A DNA stretch of 21,144 nucleotides from JBDTVS01 sp040007095. Lineage in GTDB: Bacteria; Acidobacteriota; Vicinamibacteria; Vicinamibacterales; CAVVIG01. The notes beneath the pieces were generated by a model, which was not told the DNA's origin, did not search any database, and worked only from the letters and a program-made list of their open reading frames with translations. How positions within the stretch are numbered: the first letter of the stretch is position 1; every line of letters begins with the position of its first letter. Both the position numbers and the translations under genes were made by a program. The stretch spans positions 1 to 21,144 of the forward strand of contig JBDTVS010000166.1 in the NCBI GenBank assembly GCA_040007095.1. Direction: 5' to 3'. Below are positions 14,144-21,144 of this stretch, in pieces.

Positions 14144-16606
14144 TCAACGTTCGAATCGCACCTGAATTCGGTACTGGCGATACTCGGAGTTGTAAAAGCG
14201 CCCGAATGATGGGGACCCGAGGTTCGCCTGCACGTCGGTCGGCAGGAAGGAGTCGAGGGCGTTCCACACCCGCACGCCAACCCAGGGCTGAAACTTGAGC
14301 ACCTTGAGGCGGCGCTCGATGCCGACCTCGAGACGCAGGTAGGTCGGGAATCGCTGGCTGTTTCGTGCTCCCACAAAGTCGAGCGTGTCGTTGGTCACCG
14401 AATACGGCAGGCCGCTGCGCCAGTCCAGGATGCCGAGCAGCAGCCATCGCGGGGTCGGGTTGACGCGACCTCGGGCGAGGAGACGATTCGGCACATCGGT
14501 CGACGCTGGAGCGTAGGCGTTCTCGCCGACCACCGGCCAGAGAATGGTGTCGAAAAAATTCGTCAACGTGTTGAGATCGCCGCGCGCCGCCGCACGGGCA
14601 TACGACACGTGGAAATCCGCGGTCGAACCGTGGGTGAACTTGACGCCGACGTCTACCTCGCGGTAGCTCGAGCGGCCGGTGCTCGAGAGCCGCCATTCGC
14701 CGATTTCCGCCCCGCCCAGCACGGGATTGACCACCAGTTCGTGGCTGCCGTCACGGTCGATGCCGCCGACGTGCAGCGTCCACTGCTTTGACAGTCGATG
14801 GTCGTAGCTGATGTCCAACGTCCGACTGCGAGGCGTTTTCAGCGGCTCCGTGAGATGGGAAAACAGAATCGGCGGCGCGACGATCGTCTGGCCGTCGGCC
14901 GCAAACCGGGTGTCGGTCGCGCTCTCGAAGCGATCGAACGTGCCGGCCATCGAGGGCGTGCGCTCGAAGAACAGCCCAAACCCGCCGCGCAGAACGGCGC
15001 TCCCCGAATCGTTCAATCGCATCGCCAGGCCGACACGCGGCGTCATGTTGAATCGCTCGGTGACGCCGTCGCGATCGAGGCGCCCGCCAAACTCCGCCGA
15101 CCAGCGCGTGTTCGGCTGAAACCGATCCTGCACGAACAACGCCACGTCCGTGCTGCCGATCGCCTGCACGGTCGGCCCGGAGAAATCGAGCCGGCGGGCG
15201 AGCGTGCCGTCGGTCCGCTCGATCAGCACCGGCCGACTGTCGCTGGCGCCGTCGTATTGGCTGCGCAGCAGATCGACGCCGAACTTGAACAGGTGCAGGC
15301 CGCCAAACCCAACATGTGAGCCCGAGACGGCTTCAATCACCTGATAGGTGGCGGTGTCGCGGCGCTGCTGGTTGTAGAAATTTCCGAGCGTGGTTTCCGG
15401 CAGCAACCGCATCGGCGCCGATCCTTGCGGGATGACGTCGGTCTGGTAGTCGTGCGTCTGCACGGTCGTTTCGCCGAAAAGCGTGTCGCTCCAGGTCACG
15501 CGCTGCGTCACCGCGGCCTGGTGGCCGTGTCCCCGGAGATCGACGGTGGCCTCGGGCGGCGTGAACGTGCCGAGCGTCGCCGAATGGGACACGCTCGGAA
15601 AGACGCCGCCGGTCGCGACAAGGGTGTTGCGCGGCGACAGATTCGCGTCGACGCGGGTGAACGAGCTGAACCATTCGGAAATTCGCAACTCATCCTGAGG
15701 CAGGCTCGGGACATCGCCCGCGCTGTAGCGGTATTGCGCCGTCTGCTCGAGAAAGAGCCGGCCCTTGATCAGCGGGCCTCCGGCCTCAACCCGCGGCGCC
15801 CACCAGCCGATCTGGGCAATGGGAATAGGTGAGCCGCGATTGGTGCGGAACGTCGGGTCGAGGTTGTTGAGCCGGACCTTCCATTCGTCGCCGGCCCGCC
15901 GGGTCTGGATGACAACCAGCCCCGAGGAGAACCGGCCGTACTCGACCTCATAGGGGTTGGGCAGCACCGCCACCGAGTCGATCGCATCGTCGGGCAGGGA
16001 CACCAGCGTGAGTCCCGTTGACGGATCGACCAGAGTACCTGGGCCGAGCTGCAGTCCCGCCTGACTCGGCCGTCCGCCTTTGATGCTGACTCCCCCCGGC
16101 ACTTCGATGATGCTCGCCAGCAGTCGCAGAGAAGCCTGCAGGCCGCCGCTTGGCGCGAACTGATCGATCTCCCGCCCGCTGATCGAGTCGCTCTTGGACA
16201 GCGTTCCTTCGCTGCCCACCAGCTCGTTGGCCGCGACAACCTCGACGGTCTGCGAGACGCTGGTAATCGCCAAATCAAGCGACAGGTTTGTCGTCTTCCC
16301 CGCCACGACCTCGGCGTCAACGTGACCCTGGTCGAACCCCGCAAGCGAGGCGAACACGCCGTATTTTCCGGGCGGCAGCTCGGGGGCGCGGAAGTGGCCG
16401 TCCTCCTCGCAGAACAGTTGCGCGACCTGTCGATCGGACGCGTCCTTGATGATGACCTCGGCGCCGGGCAGGCGCACCGTCCCTGACTGGGTGGTCACCA
16501 CCCCCTCCATCTGCCCCGTCGGCACGGCTTGCGCCCACGCACAGACGGAGATAGCGAAGAAAACGAGAAGAAACAGGATTGTTCGCACAGTTGGTCGAGC
16601 CCGCAC
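14144..16606 (-). CDS. TonB-dependent receptor, Oar-like, with carboxypeptidase-regulatory-like domain
   Basis: This outer-membrane protein (820 aa) has a signal peptide (ILFLLVFFAISVCAWA, cleavage likely before QAVPTG), an N-terminal carboxypeptidase-regulatory-like beta-sandwich at about 33-110 (MEGVVTTQSGTVRLPGAEV, then GHFRAPELPPGKYGV), a plug-like domain at about 145-240 (SGREIDQF, ISIKGGRPSQ-like region, EVEYGRFSSGLVVIQT), and a long beta-barrel ending NSEYRQYRIQVRFER. This layout is typical of the expanded receptor families of Acidobacteriota and of myxobacterial Oar. The substrate is unknown. The start is GTG at 16606 (GTG 16588 also possible). It begins 29 bp after the PAP2 gene on the same strand, so both are probably co-transcribed. 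The divergent receptor at 17633-20038 is a paralogue. Confidence 0.88.
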   Translation of the reverse strand: MRARPTVRTILFLLVFFAISVCAWAQAVPTGQMEGVVTTQSGTVRLPGAEVIIKDASDRQVAQLFCEEDGHFRAPELPPGKYGVFASLAGFDQGHVDAEVVAGKTTNLSLDLAITSVSQTVEVVAANELVGSEGTLSKSDSISGREIDQFAPSGGLQASLRLLASIIEVPGGVSIKGGRPSQAGLQLGPGTLVDPSTGLTLVSLPDDAIDSVAVLPNPYEVEYGRFSSGLVVIQTRRAGDEWKVRLNNLDPTFRTNRGSPIPIAQIGWWAPRVEAGGPLIKGRLFLEQTAQYRYSAGDVPSLPQDELRISEWFSSFTRVDANLSPRNTLVATGGVFPSVSHSATLGTFTPPEATVDLRGHGHQAAVTQRVTWSDTLFGETTVQTHDYQTDVIPQGSAPMRLLPETTLGNFYNQQRRDTATYQVIEAVSGSHVGFGGLHLFKFGVDLLRSQYDGASDSRPVLIERTDGTLARRLDFSGPTVQAIGSTDVALFVQDRFQPNTRWSAEFGGRLDRDGVTERFNMTPRVGLAMRLNDSGSAVLRGGFGLFFERTPSMAGTFDRFESATDTRFAADGQTIVAPPILFSHLTEPLKTPRSRTLDISYDHRLSKQWTLHVGGIDRDGSHELVVNPVLGGAEIGEWRLSSTGRSSYREVDVGVKFTHGSTADFHVSYARAAARGDLNTLTNFFDTILWPVVGENAYAPASTDVPNRLLARGRVNPTPRWLLLGILDWRSGLPYSVTNDTLDFVGARNSQRFPTYLRLEVGIERRLKVLKFQPWVGVRVWNALDSFLPTDVQANLGSPSFGRFYNSEYRQYRIQVRFER

Positions 16607-16635
16607 TCTCTAGTGTATACGGCCGACCCAGCACG

Positions 16636-17445
16636 TTAGATGCCAAAAAAAGCGGCAGTTGCCCAGACGGCCGCGGCCAGCAGCACCCCTGCCAGCACAT
16701 CGACCGAGTAGTGATAACGCCCGACGACGCAGGCGATGCTGACGCTGATCGCGAGGGCCAACAGCACGACACCGGTCAGGGGCATCGTGCCTATCACCGC
16801 CAGCGCAATCGCGAACGAGACCGCAGCGTGACCGCTCGGAAACGTGTTGACGCGGATCGTGGCGTTGCGCACCATGTGCGACGCGAGACGGCGGATTGGG
16901 CCGCCCGCAAGAACCGCGGGCGCCTCGAGAGCCCATGGAGGACGGGTCTGAAAGACACTGAGCGGAGCGAACGCGCCGAGATCCGCGGCCAGCACCATCG
17001 TCCAATAGCGATTGGCCTCGGCCGCGTGCCCCTGCAGCACGAGCGCGGCGAATCCCCCCGGCAACAGGAGAAAGAGGCACATGTACACGATGTCGAGGTA
17101 GCCGACGACCCACCCCGGCCAATGGGCAAAACGCCGGGTGGGGTCACCGAGCAGGCGGTGATCCCATGCGAGCAGCCAGGCTTCGAGCGCCTCGGACGGT
17201 TGGACGAACAGCCACCCCGTCACGTAGTAGCCAAACGAGACATACACGAACGGCATCCAGTCGCGCACGACCATCGGTGCGTGGAACGCGACCCCGACAA
17301 TGATGCCGGCGAGCGGCAGCGACAAGCCGGTCACCGAAAGGCGCCGCGCGATGGTCAGCGGCCTCAGCCAACAGACAGCGGCGAGATACATGAAATAGGA
17401 AAACGCGACCCACTCCGACGAACGCACGTTCGAACCATATCCCAA
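16636..17445 (-). CDS. PAP2 superfamily membrane protein (PAP2_3/Aur1-like)
   Basis: This polytopic membrane protein (269 aa, about six to seven hydrophobic segments) has PAP2 phosphatase motifs: a degenerate first motif QTRPPW (Arg168, Pro169), FPSGHA at 202-207 and GRYHYSVD (Arg243, His245, Asp249). Family members dephosphorylate lipid phosphates or swap lipid head groups. The compact RYHYSVDVLAG third motif is the form seen in PAP2_3 proteins, the family of fungal inositol-phosphorylceramide synthase Aur1. With a ceramide locus 9 kb away, a ceramide head-group transferase is an attractive guess, but a phosphatidate or undecaprenyl-pyrophosphate phosphatase is equally consistent. The start is uncertain: TTG 17445 overlaps the motif AAGTTCTAA, and GTG 17427 is an alternative. 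The TonB receptor follows after 29 bp. Confidence 0.82.
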   Translation of the reverse strand: MGYGSNVRSSEWVAFSYFMYLAAVCWLRPLTIARRLSVTGLSLPLAGIIVGVAFHAPMVVRDWMPFVYVSFGYYVTGWLFVQPSEALEAWLLAWDHRLLGDPTRRFAHWPGWVVGYLDIVYMCLFLLLPGGFAALVLQGHAAEANRYWTMVLAADLGAFAPLSVFQTRPPWALEAPAVLAGGPIRRLASHMVRNATIRVNTFPSGHAAVSFAIALAVIGTMPLTGVVLLALAISVSIACVVGRYHYSVDVLAGVLLAAAVWATAAFFGI

Positions 17446-17504
17446 GTTCTAACGAGGCCTCCGGCCCCGCAAGGGCCTCGGCCCGCTAAAGGTCAATTGC
17501 GAGC

Positions 17505-17537
17505 CCCGACACTTGGCCCGTTCGGTCAAGTGTCGGG
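17505..17537. promoter_or_regulatory. Perfect 11-bp dyad between divergent PAP2 and TonB genes
   Basis: CCCGACACTTG (17505-17515) and CAAGTGTCGGG (17527-17537) are exact inverted repeats separated by 11 bases. The element is in the 187-bp divergent spacer, about 95 bp before the receptor start. No U-run follows on either strand. It could be an operator for a dimeric regulator or a leader hairpin. A smaller inverted pair GAGGCC/GGCCTC is about 30 bp to its left. Confidence 0.5.
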
Positions 17538-17632
17538 TTCTCAAAGGTTCCGGAAGGCTCATTGCCGCTTCGCGATGGCCTCAATACCGGTGCCGAGGTG
17601 TAAACTCGGAAACTGCTGCTCGGGCCCCACAG

Positions 17633-20038
17633 ATGCACGCGCGCACAGGCCGGTTCGTCGCGACGCTCTTACCGCTCTTCTTGTGGTCCGCGCTGGTGTG
17701 CGCGCAGAACACGCGCGGCCTGGTGGTGGATCAGACCAACCTGCCTCTACCGGGGGTGCGGATCGAGCTCGTCCGCGACGATCGCGTCGTCGACGTCATC
17801 GTGACGGAATCGGATGGCACGTTCGAGCTGCCGGCCTTTCGGCCCGGCGACAGACTGGACGCAGTTCTCGAAGGATTCGAGACGGCGAACGTCACGCCTG
17901 AGAACGCCCGGCGGATCACCATGGTGGTCGGCCGAACCACGGAGGTGACAGAGGTCGTCGCCTCGGCGCTCACCTCGTCAGGCGCGGCGATGGAGCGGTT
18001 GGGCAGCACGATGTCCGCTCCCCTCGCGCAGCGGCTGCCCACGCCTCGGCCGCATATCCTCCAGGCGCTGCCGCTGCTCCCCGCCGTGATTCGGGGACGA
18101 GACGGCCAGCTGCGCATCGGCGGGACCCGGCCTCACGAGTCGTCGCTGTGGATCGACGGGTTCGATGTCACCGATCCGGTCACCGGCACGAGCGCGCTCG
18201 ATCTGCCGGACGAGAGCGTGAAAGGCATGGCCGTTTTGCGGGATCCGATCTCGGCCACGTTCAGCGGCGTCCTCGGGTCGCTGGCCTCGATTGAGACCGC
18301 AACCGGAGGCGAGACATTCAAAGGGGGAGTGCAAGGCTTCATCCCGCGCCCTCGGTTGAGCGGGCTGGGCCTTGGACGCATCGAGGCCTTCTTGCCGCGC
18401 GCCTACGCCAGTGGCCGCGCCGGCGCGGTTCACTACTTTGGCTCGGTCGAGTTCAACTTCGAGCGCGTGCCCGTTCCCGGCGTGACCGGTTCATCTGGCG
18501 ATCCCAACACCGGCGCCACGGGCATCACCTCGTTCGCACGCGCCGACATCCAGCTGTCACCGCAGCACTCGATCACACTCGAAGGGCTGTTCGCGCCGGT
18601 TCATACCAGCAATGCCGATCTCAGTCCGCTGCGCGGACCAGAAACGGCTCCGCAGATCGACTCACAGGATTTTTTTGCCGGCCTCGTGGACCGTATTGTG
18701 CTGGGTCCCTCCGATCTCCTGACCATCCGTCTCGGCATGCTCAATCATCAAACGACGATCGAACCGGCCGGCACCGGCGCGGCGCTGTTGACGCCCACGG
18801 GATGGAGCCAGAACTGGTTCGCGGCGGCCGATACAAACGGCATGCGCCAGTCCCTGTCGATCACGTGGGATCGCTCCACCAAGCTCTGGAGCGGGACGCA
18901 TGGCCTGTCGTTGTCGACCGATCTGCGGCACCGGGAAATGACCAGTTCGGTCGCGCATCAGCCGATCCGGATCGAGGACTCAGCGCAACGGCTGGTGCGC
19001 CGGATCGATTTCGGCCCCCCCGCACACCTGGAGGCGGATGACCTGCTCGGAGGGGTCGGCCTGAGAGACTTGTGGGATGCGACCGCCCGACTGCAACTCG
19101 ATCTCGGCGCTCGTATCGATTGGGGCCTGGATCGTGAGCGCCCGACGTTCTCACCGAGGTTTGGCCTCCGTTATCGCCTGGACGAGGCGGGGCGGACGAC
19201 GATTAAAGGCAGCGCTGGCCTGTTCGTCGGCCGGGCGCCGCTCGGCGCGCTGGCCTTCGGACAATTCCCGACGCGCGTGGAGACAACCTTTGATCCTGCG
19301 ACCGGCCAGGCGACGCGCATCGACATCCTCACACCGGTGGCGACGCCCCTGGTGCTGCCGCGCGCGACCGGCATCGCGCTGGAGCTGGAACACCAAATCC
19401 GGCCGGGGCTCGAAGCGCAAATCAGCGCCCGCCAACGCCTCGGAGCCTCGCTGCCGACGGTGGCGGTCCCAACCGGCGGAGGCGCCATGCCGCTGACGCA
19501 CACCGGGACGAGCACCTATCGCGAGTTTCAAGCGTCGGTTCACCAGACGTGGCGCGACGATCGACAGTTGTTCCTCAGCTACGTGTGGGCCGCCTCAACG
19601 GCCGATGTGAACGATTTCGGCACCCTCTTCGTAAACCTGGACGCCCCATTGCTTGAACCCGCGGGCACGGCGCCGACGTCGACCGATGTGCCGCATCGAT
19701 TGCGCGGATGGGCGACCTTCGGGCTGGTCAGAAACATCGTGGTCTCGCCGTCCGTCGATTGGCGGACGGGATTCCCCTATTCCGTCCGGGATGTCTACAG
19801 GCGCTATGCCGGCAGCCCGAACGGCGAGCGGTTCCCCAACTACTTCGCCGTCGACCTTACCGTCTACAAGACGTTTGATGTCCGCTCTCACAAGGCGGAC
19901 CTCGGTCTGCAATTCTTCAACCTGACGAGTCATTTCAACCCGCGCGACGTCATCTCCGTCAACGAGTCGTCCCAGTTCGGAACGCTGACGAACAGCTTTG
20001 GATTGACGCTGGGCGGGTATATGCAGGTGAGATGGTAG
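17633..20038 (+). CDS. TonB-dependent receptor, Oar-like (second paralogue)
   Basis: This 801-aa outer-membrane protein has a signal peptide (LLPLFLWSALVCA, cleavage before QNTRG), a carboxypeptidase-regulatory-like domain at about 26-100 (GLVVDQTNLPLPGVRIEL, then DGTFELPAFRPGD), a plug-like region (LRIGGTRPHESSLWIDGFD, SATFSGVLGSLASIET) and a barrel ending in GGYMQVRW, with a terminal aromatic residue as expected for barrel assembly. It shares order and motifs with the receptor at 14144-16606 (DWRTGFPYSV here, DWRSGLPYSV there; TSTDVPHRL here, ASTDVPNRL there), so the two are diverged paralogues. I chose ATG 17633 because it directly precedes the signal peptide; the upstream frame runs through the dyad. 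The substrate is unknown. The downstream neighbour is convergent. Confidence 0.88.
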   Translation: MHARTGRFVATLLPLFLWSALVCAQNTRGLVVDQTNLPLPGVRIELVRDDRVVDVIVTESDGTFELPAFRPGDRLDAVLEGFETANVTPENARRITMVVGRTTEVTEVVASALTSSGAAMERLGSTMSAPLAQRLPTPRPHILQALPLLPAVIRGRDGQLRIGGTRPHESSLWIDGFDVTDPVTGTSALDLPDESVKGMAVLRDPISATFSGVLGSLASIETATGGETFKGGVQGFIPRPRLSGLGLGRIEAFLPRAYASGRAGAVHYFGSVEFNFERVPVPGVTGSSGDPNTGATGITSFARADIQLSPQHSITLEGLFAPVHTSNADLSPLRGPETAPQIDSQDFFAGLVDRIVLGPSDLLTIRLGMLNHQTTIEPAGTGAALLTPTGWSQNWFAAADTNGMRQSLSITWDRSTKLWSGTHGLSLSTDLRHREMTSSVAHQPIRIEDSAQRLVRRIDFGPPAHLEADDLLGGVGLRDLWDATARLQLDLGARIDWGLDRERPTFSPRFGLRYRLDEAGRTTIKGSAGLFVGRAPLGALAFGQFPTRVETTFDPATGQATRIDILTPVATPLVLPRATGIALELEHQIRPGLEAQISARQRLGASLPTVAVPTGGGAMPLTHTGTSTYREFQASVHQTWRDDRQLFLSYVWAASTADVNDFGTLFVNLDAPLLEPAGTAPTSTDVPHRLRGWATFGLVRNIVVSPSVDWRTGFPYSVRDVYRRYAGSPNGERFPNYFAVDLTVYKTFDVRSHKADLGLQFFNLTSHFNPRDVISVNESSQFGTLTNSFGLTLGGYMQVRW

Positions 20039-20098
20039 TCGTTGCCAGCCACACGTCCCGGCTACGGCTGGAGAATCACGACATCACCGGAGCCTGAA

Positions 20099-20812
20099 TC
20101 AGTCGCGGCGGTTGCCGGTAAACCGGATCAAGAAGAGGAACAGGTTGATGAAGTCGAGATACAGCGCCAGCGCGCCCACGATCGCATAGGAGCCGGTCTG
20201 GCCGTTCGGCATGGACAGCGCCATCGCCTTCAGACGCTGCGCGTCGTAGGCGGCCAGTCCGGTGAAGACGATGACGCCGATAAACGAGATGACGAACTGC
20301 AGCGCATCGCTGTGCCAGAACATGCCGACAATCGACGCCAGCACGACGCCGATGACGCCCATGAAGAGAAACTGACCGAATCCAGCCAGGCTGCGCTGCG
20401 TGGTCGTGCCATAGGCCGCCATCGCGCCGAACATACCCGCCGTCACCAGGAACGTTGTCGCCACCGACTCGCCGGTGTAGGCGAGCAGCACGAACGAGAT
20501 CGTGACGCCGGTCAGCGCCGAGTACGCGACAAATAACAGACCCGCGGTGGACGCCGCCAATTGCTGTACGCGCGACGAGAGCACGTAGACAATGCCCAAT
20601 TGGGCGATCATCAGGCCCCAGAAAAGCAGCCGGTTCGTCGCGACCGCGTAGACAAATGCGGGCGACGAGGCAATGATGGAGGCGCTCAGCGCGGTAATCG
20701 CCAGCCCACCGCACATCCACCCATAGACCGAACGAAGAAACGCGGTGATCCGTTCCTCGGCGGGCAACGACGCGCCGAAAGTGCGGTCTGGGGTGAACTC
20801 AAACGGTGCCAT
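20099..20812 (-). CDS. Bax inhibitor-1/YccA family membrane protein
   Basis: This 237-aa integral membrane protein has about seven hydrophobic segments. Family hallmarks are present: FLRSVYGWMCGGLAITA at 25-41, TGVTISFVLLAYT at 101-113, TAGMFGAMAAYGTTTQRSL at 124-142, FTGLAAYDAQRLK at 183-195 and ALYLDFINLFLFLIR at 216-230. Bacterial members (YccA, YbhL, BsYetJ) act in membrane proteostasis or as pH-sensitive calcium leak channels. The start is ATG 20812, fixed by a perfect AAGGAG ribosome site five bases upstream; an in-frame TTG at 20827 is not needed. It follows the DUF4159 gene on the same strand by about 90 bp, across a long inverted repeat. It looks like a housekeeping gene unrelated to the lipid locus. 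Confidence 0.93.
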   Translation of the reverse strand: MAPFEFTPDRTFGASLPAEERITAFLRSVYGWMCGGLAITALSASIIASSPAFVYAVATNRLLFWGLMIAQLGIVYVLSSRVQQLAASTAGLLFVAYSALTGVTISFVLLAYTGESVATTFLVTAGMFGAMAAYGTTTQRSLAGFGQFLFMGVIGVVLASIVGMFWHSDALQFVISFIGVIVFTGLAAYDAQRLKAMALSMPNGQTGSYAIVGALALYLDFINLFLFLIRFTGNRRD

Positions 20813-20817
20813 GGGAA

Positions 20818-20823
20818 CTCCTT
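20818..20823 (-). promoter_or_regulatory. Shine-Dalgarno site AAGGAG
   Basis: A perfect anti-16S match five bases before ATG 20812 decides the start of the BI-1 family gene. It is the only textbook ribosome site among the starts I examined in this window. Confidence 0.85.
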
Positions 20824-20841
20824 GCAAAAGAGAAACAGGTC

Positions 20842-20897
20842 AAACTTAGAACTCAAGAGTCAGAACTTCAAAGGACGAGGCGCCAAGTTCTAAGTTT
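20842..20897. repeat. 12-bp perfect inverted repeat with 32-base loop
   Basis: AAACTTAGAACT (20842-20853) and AGTTCTAAGTTT (20886-20897) are exact complements. The loop contains related half-motifs (CAGAACTTCAAAG). It lies between the DUF4159 stop and the BI-1 start, both on the minus strand. The right arm runs on into TTT on the plus strand only. The core AAGTTCTAA also occurs at 17444-17452, so this may be another dispersed element. Confidence 0.65.
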
Positions 20898-20903
20898 TCT
20901 GAG

Positions 20904-21144
20904 TCAGTGCGTCAAACCGTAGATGATGTAGTTGACGCCAAGCTTGTAGGCTTCGTTCGTCTCGTCGAAGGGCCGGAAGCCCCGGCCCGACCACTCCCAG
21001 TATTGGGAGATATCAGTATTGTAGTTGACGATCGCCAACAGGCGCTTGTTCGGATCGTTGTCCTCGTACACACCGCGGAAGATCGGCTGGCCGGCGTTGT
21101 AGGCCTGTGGAAAATTGTCGAGCGAGTTGATCTCGAAGAACGAG
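20904..21144 (-). CDS. DUF4159 domain protein, C-terminal part
   Basis: Only the last 79 residues are in the window; the gene runs off the right edge. The translated tail contains SFFEINSLDNFPQAYN, FRGVYEDNDPNKRLLAIVNY, NTDISQYWEWSG and FDETNEAYKLGVNYIIYGLTH, the recognisable end of DUF4159 proteins. These are secreted or membrane-linked proteins of unknown activity, common in Acidobacteriota, Planctomycetota and Bacteroidota, often near MoxR/BatA-type genes. The stop is TGA at 20906-20904. The BI-1 gene lies 91 bp downstream on the same strand. Confidence 0.8.
   Translation of the reverse strand, partial: SFFEINSLDNFPQAYNAGQPIFRGVYEDNDPNKRLLAIVNYNTDISQYWEWSGRGFRPFDETNEAYKLGVNYIIYGLTH

Noticed and set aside
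13930..14376. In-frame extension of the TPR gene upstream to 14376
   Set aside because: It would read through three repeat-like motifs and into the 3' end of the TonB receptor gene; the signal peptide begins at 13929 (or 13956).

Overview
The window is a GC-rich bacterial chromosome segment with dense gene packing, 4-bp stop/start overlaps and many GTG/TTG starts. Two large Oar-like TonB-dependent receptors with N-terminal carboxypeptidase-regulatory-like domains, a DUF4159 protein and several families of short interspersed palindromic repeats fit an acidobacterium, perhaps of the Vicinamibacteria group. That placement is an inference from gene content and repeat style, not from a marker gene. 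There are 15 protein genes, two of them cut by the window edges. I saw no tRNA, rRNA, CRISPR array or insertion sequence, and no gene-free stretch longer than 300 bases.

Region 1 (1-8060) looks like a sphingolipid (ceramide) locus. It encodes a fatty acyl-AMP/ACP ligase (partial), a serine palmitoyltransferase-type alpha-oxoamine synthase, an extended SDR reductase matching the ceramide reductase CerR, and a GNAT-fold acyltransferase matching the bacterial ceramide synthase family. These correspond to four of the five genes known to be needed for ceramide synthesis in Caulobacter; the fifth, a dedicated acyl carrier protein, is not visible and may lie left of the window. Next comes a desaturase that closely resembles the eukaryotic sphingolipid delta-4 (dihydroceramide) desaturase DES1/DEGS1, then a second, different membrane desaturase and a PimA-like GT4 glycosyltransferase. 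The module therefore predicts a desaturated, glycosylated ceramide.

Region 2 (8113-13046) carries a fucosyltransferase-like (GT23/NodZ-type) protein overlapping an MsbA-type ABC exporter, a DUF1647-type protein, and a divergent GT2 glycosyltransferase. These could extend the sugar head group and flip the lipid, though the substrate link rests on proximity only.

Region 3 (13192-20038) holds a secreted TPR-like protein, a TonB-dependent receptor, a PAP2 membrane phosphatase/phosphotransferase of the kind related to inositol-phosphorylceramide synthase, and a divergent second TonB-dependent receptor. Region 4 (20099-21144) has a Bax-inhibitor-1 family membrane protein and the C-terminus of a DUF4159 protein.

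The intergenic spacers hold most of the non-coding interest: a ~55-bp element present twice (one copy supplies the apparent cerR start codon), a second ~30-bp element present twice, a 12-bp tandem repeat with strong G-quadruplex potential, two copies of an 8-bp-stem palindrome, and long perfect dyads at 17505-17537 and 20842-20897.
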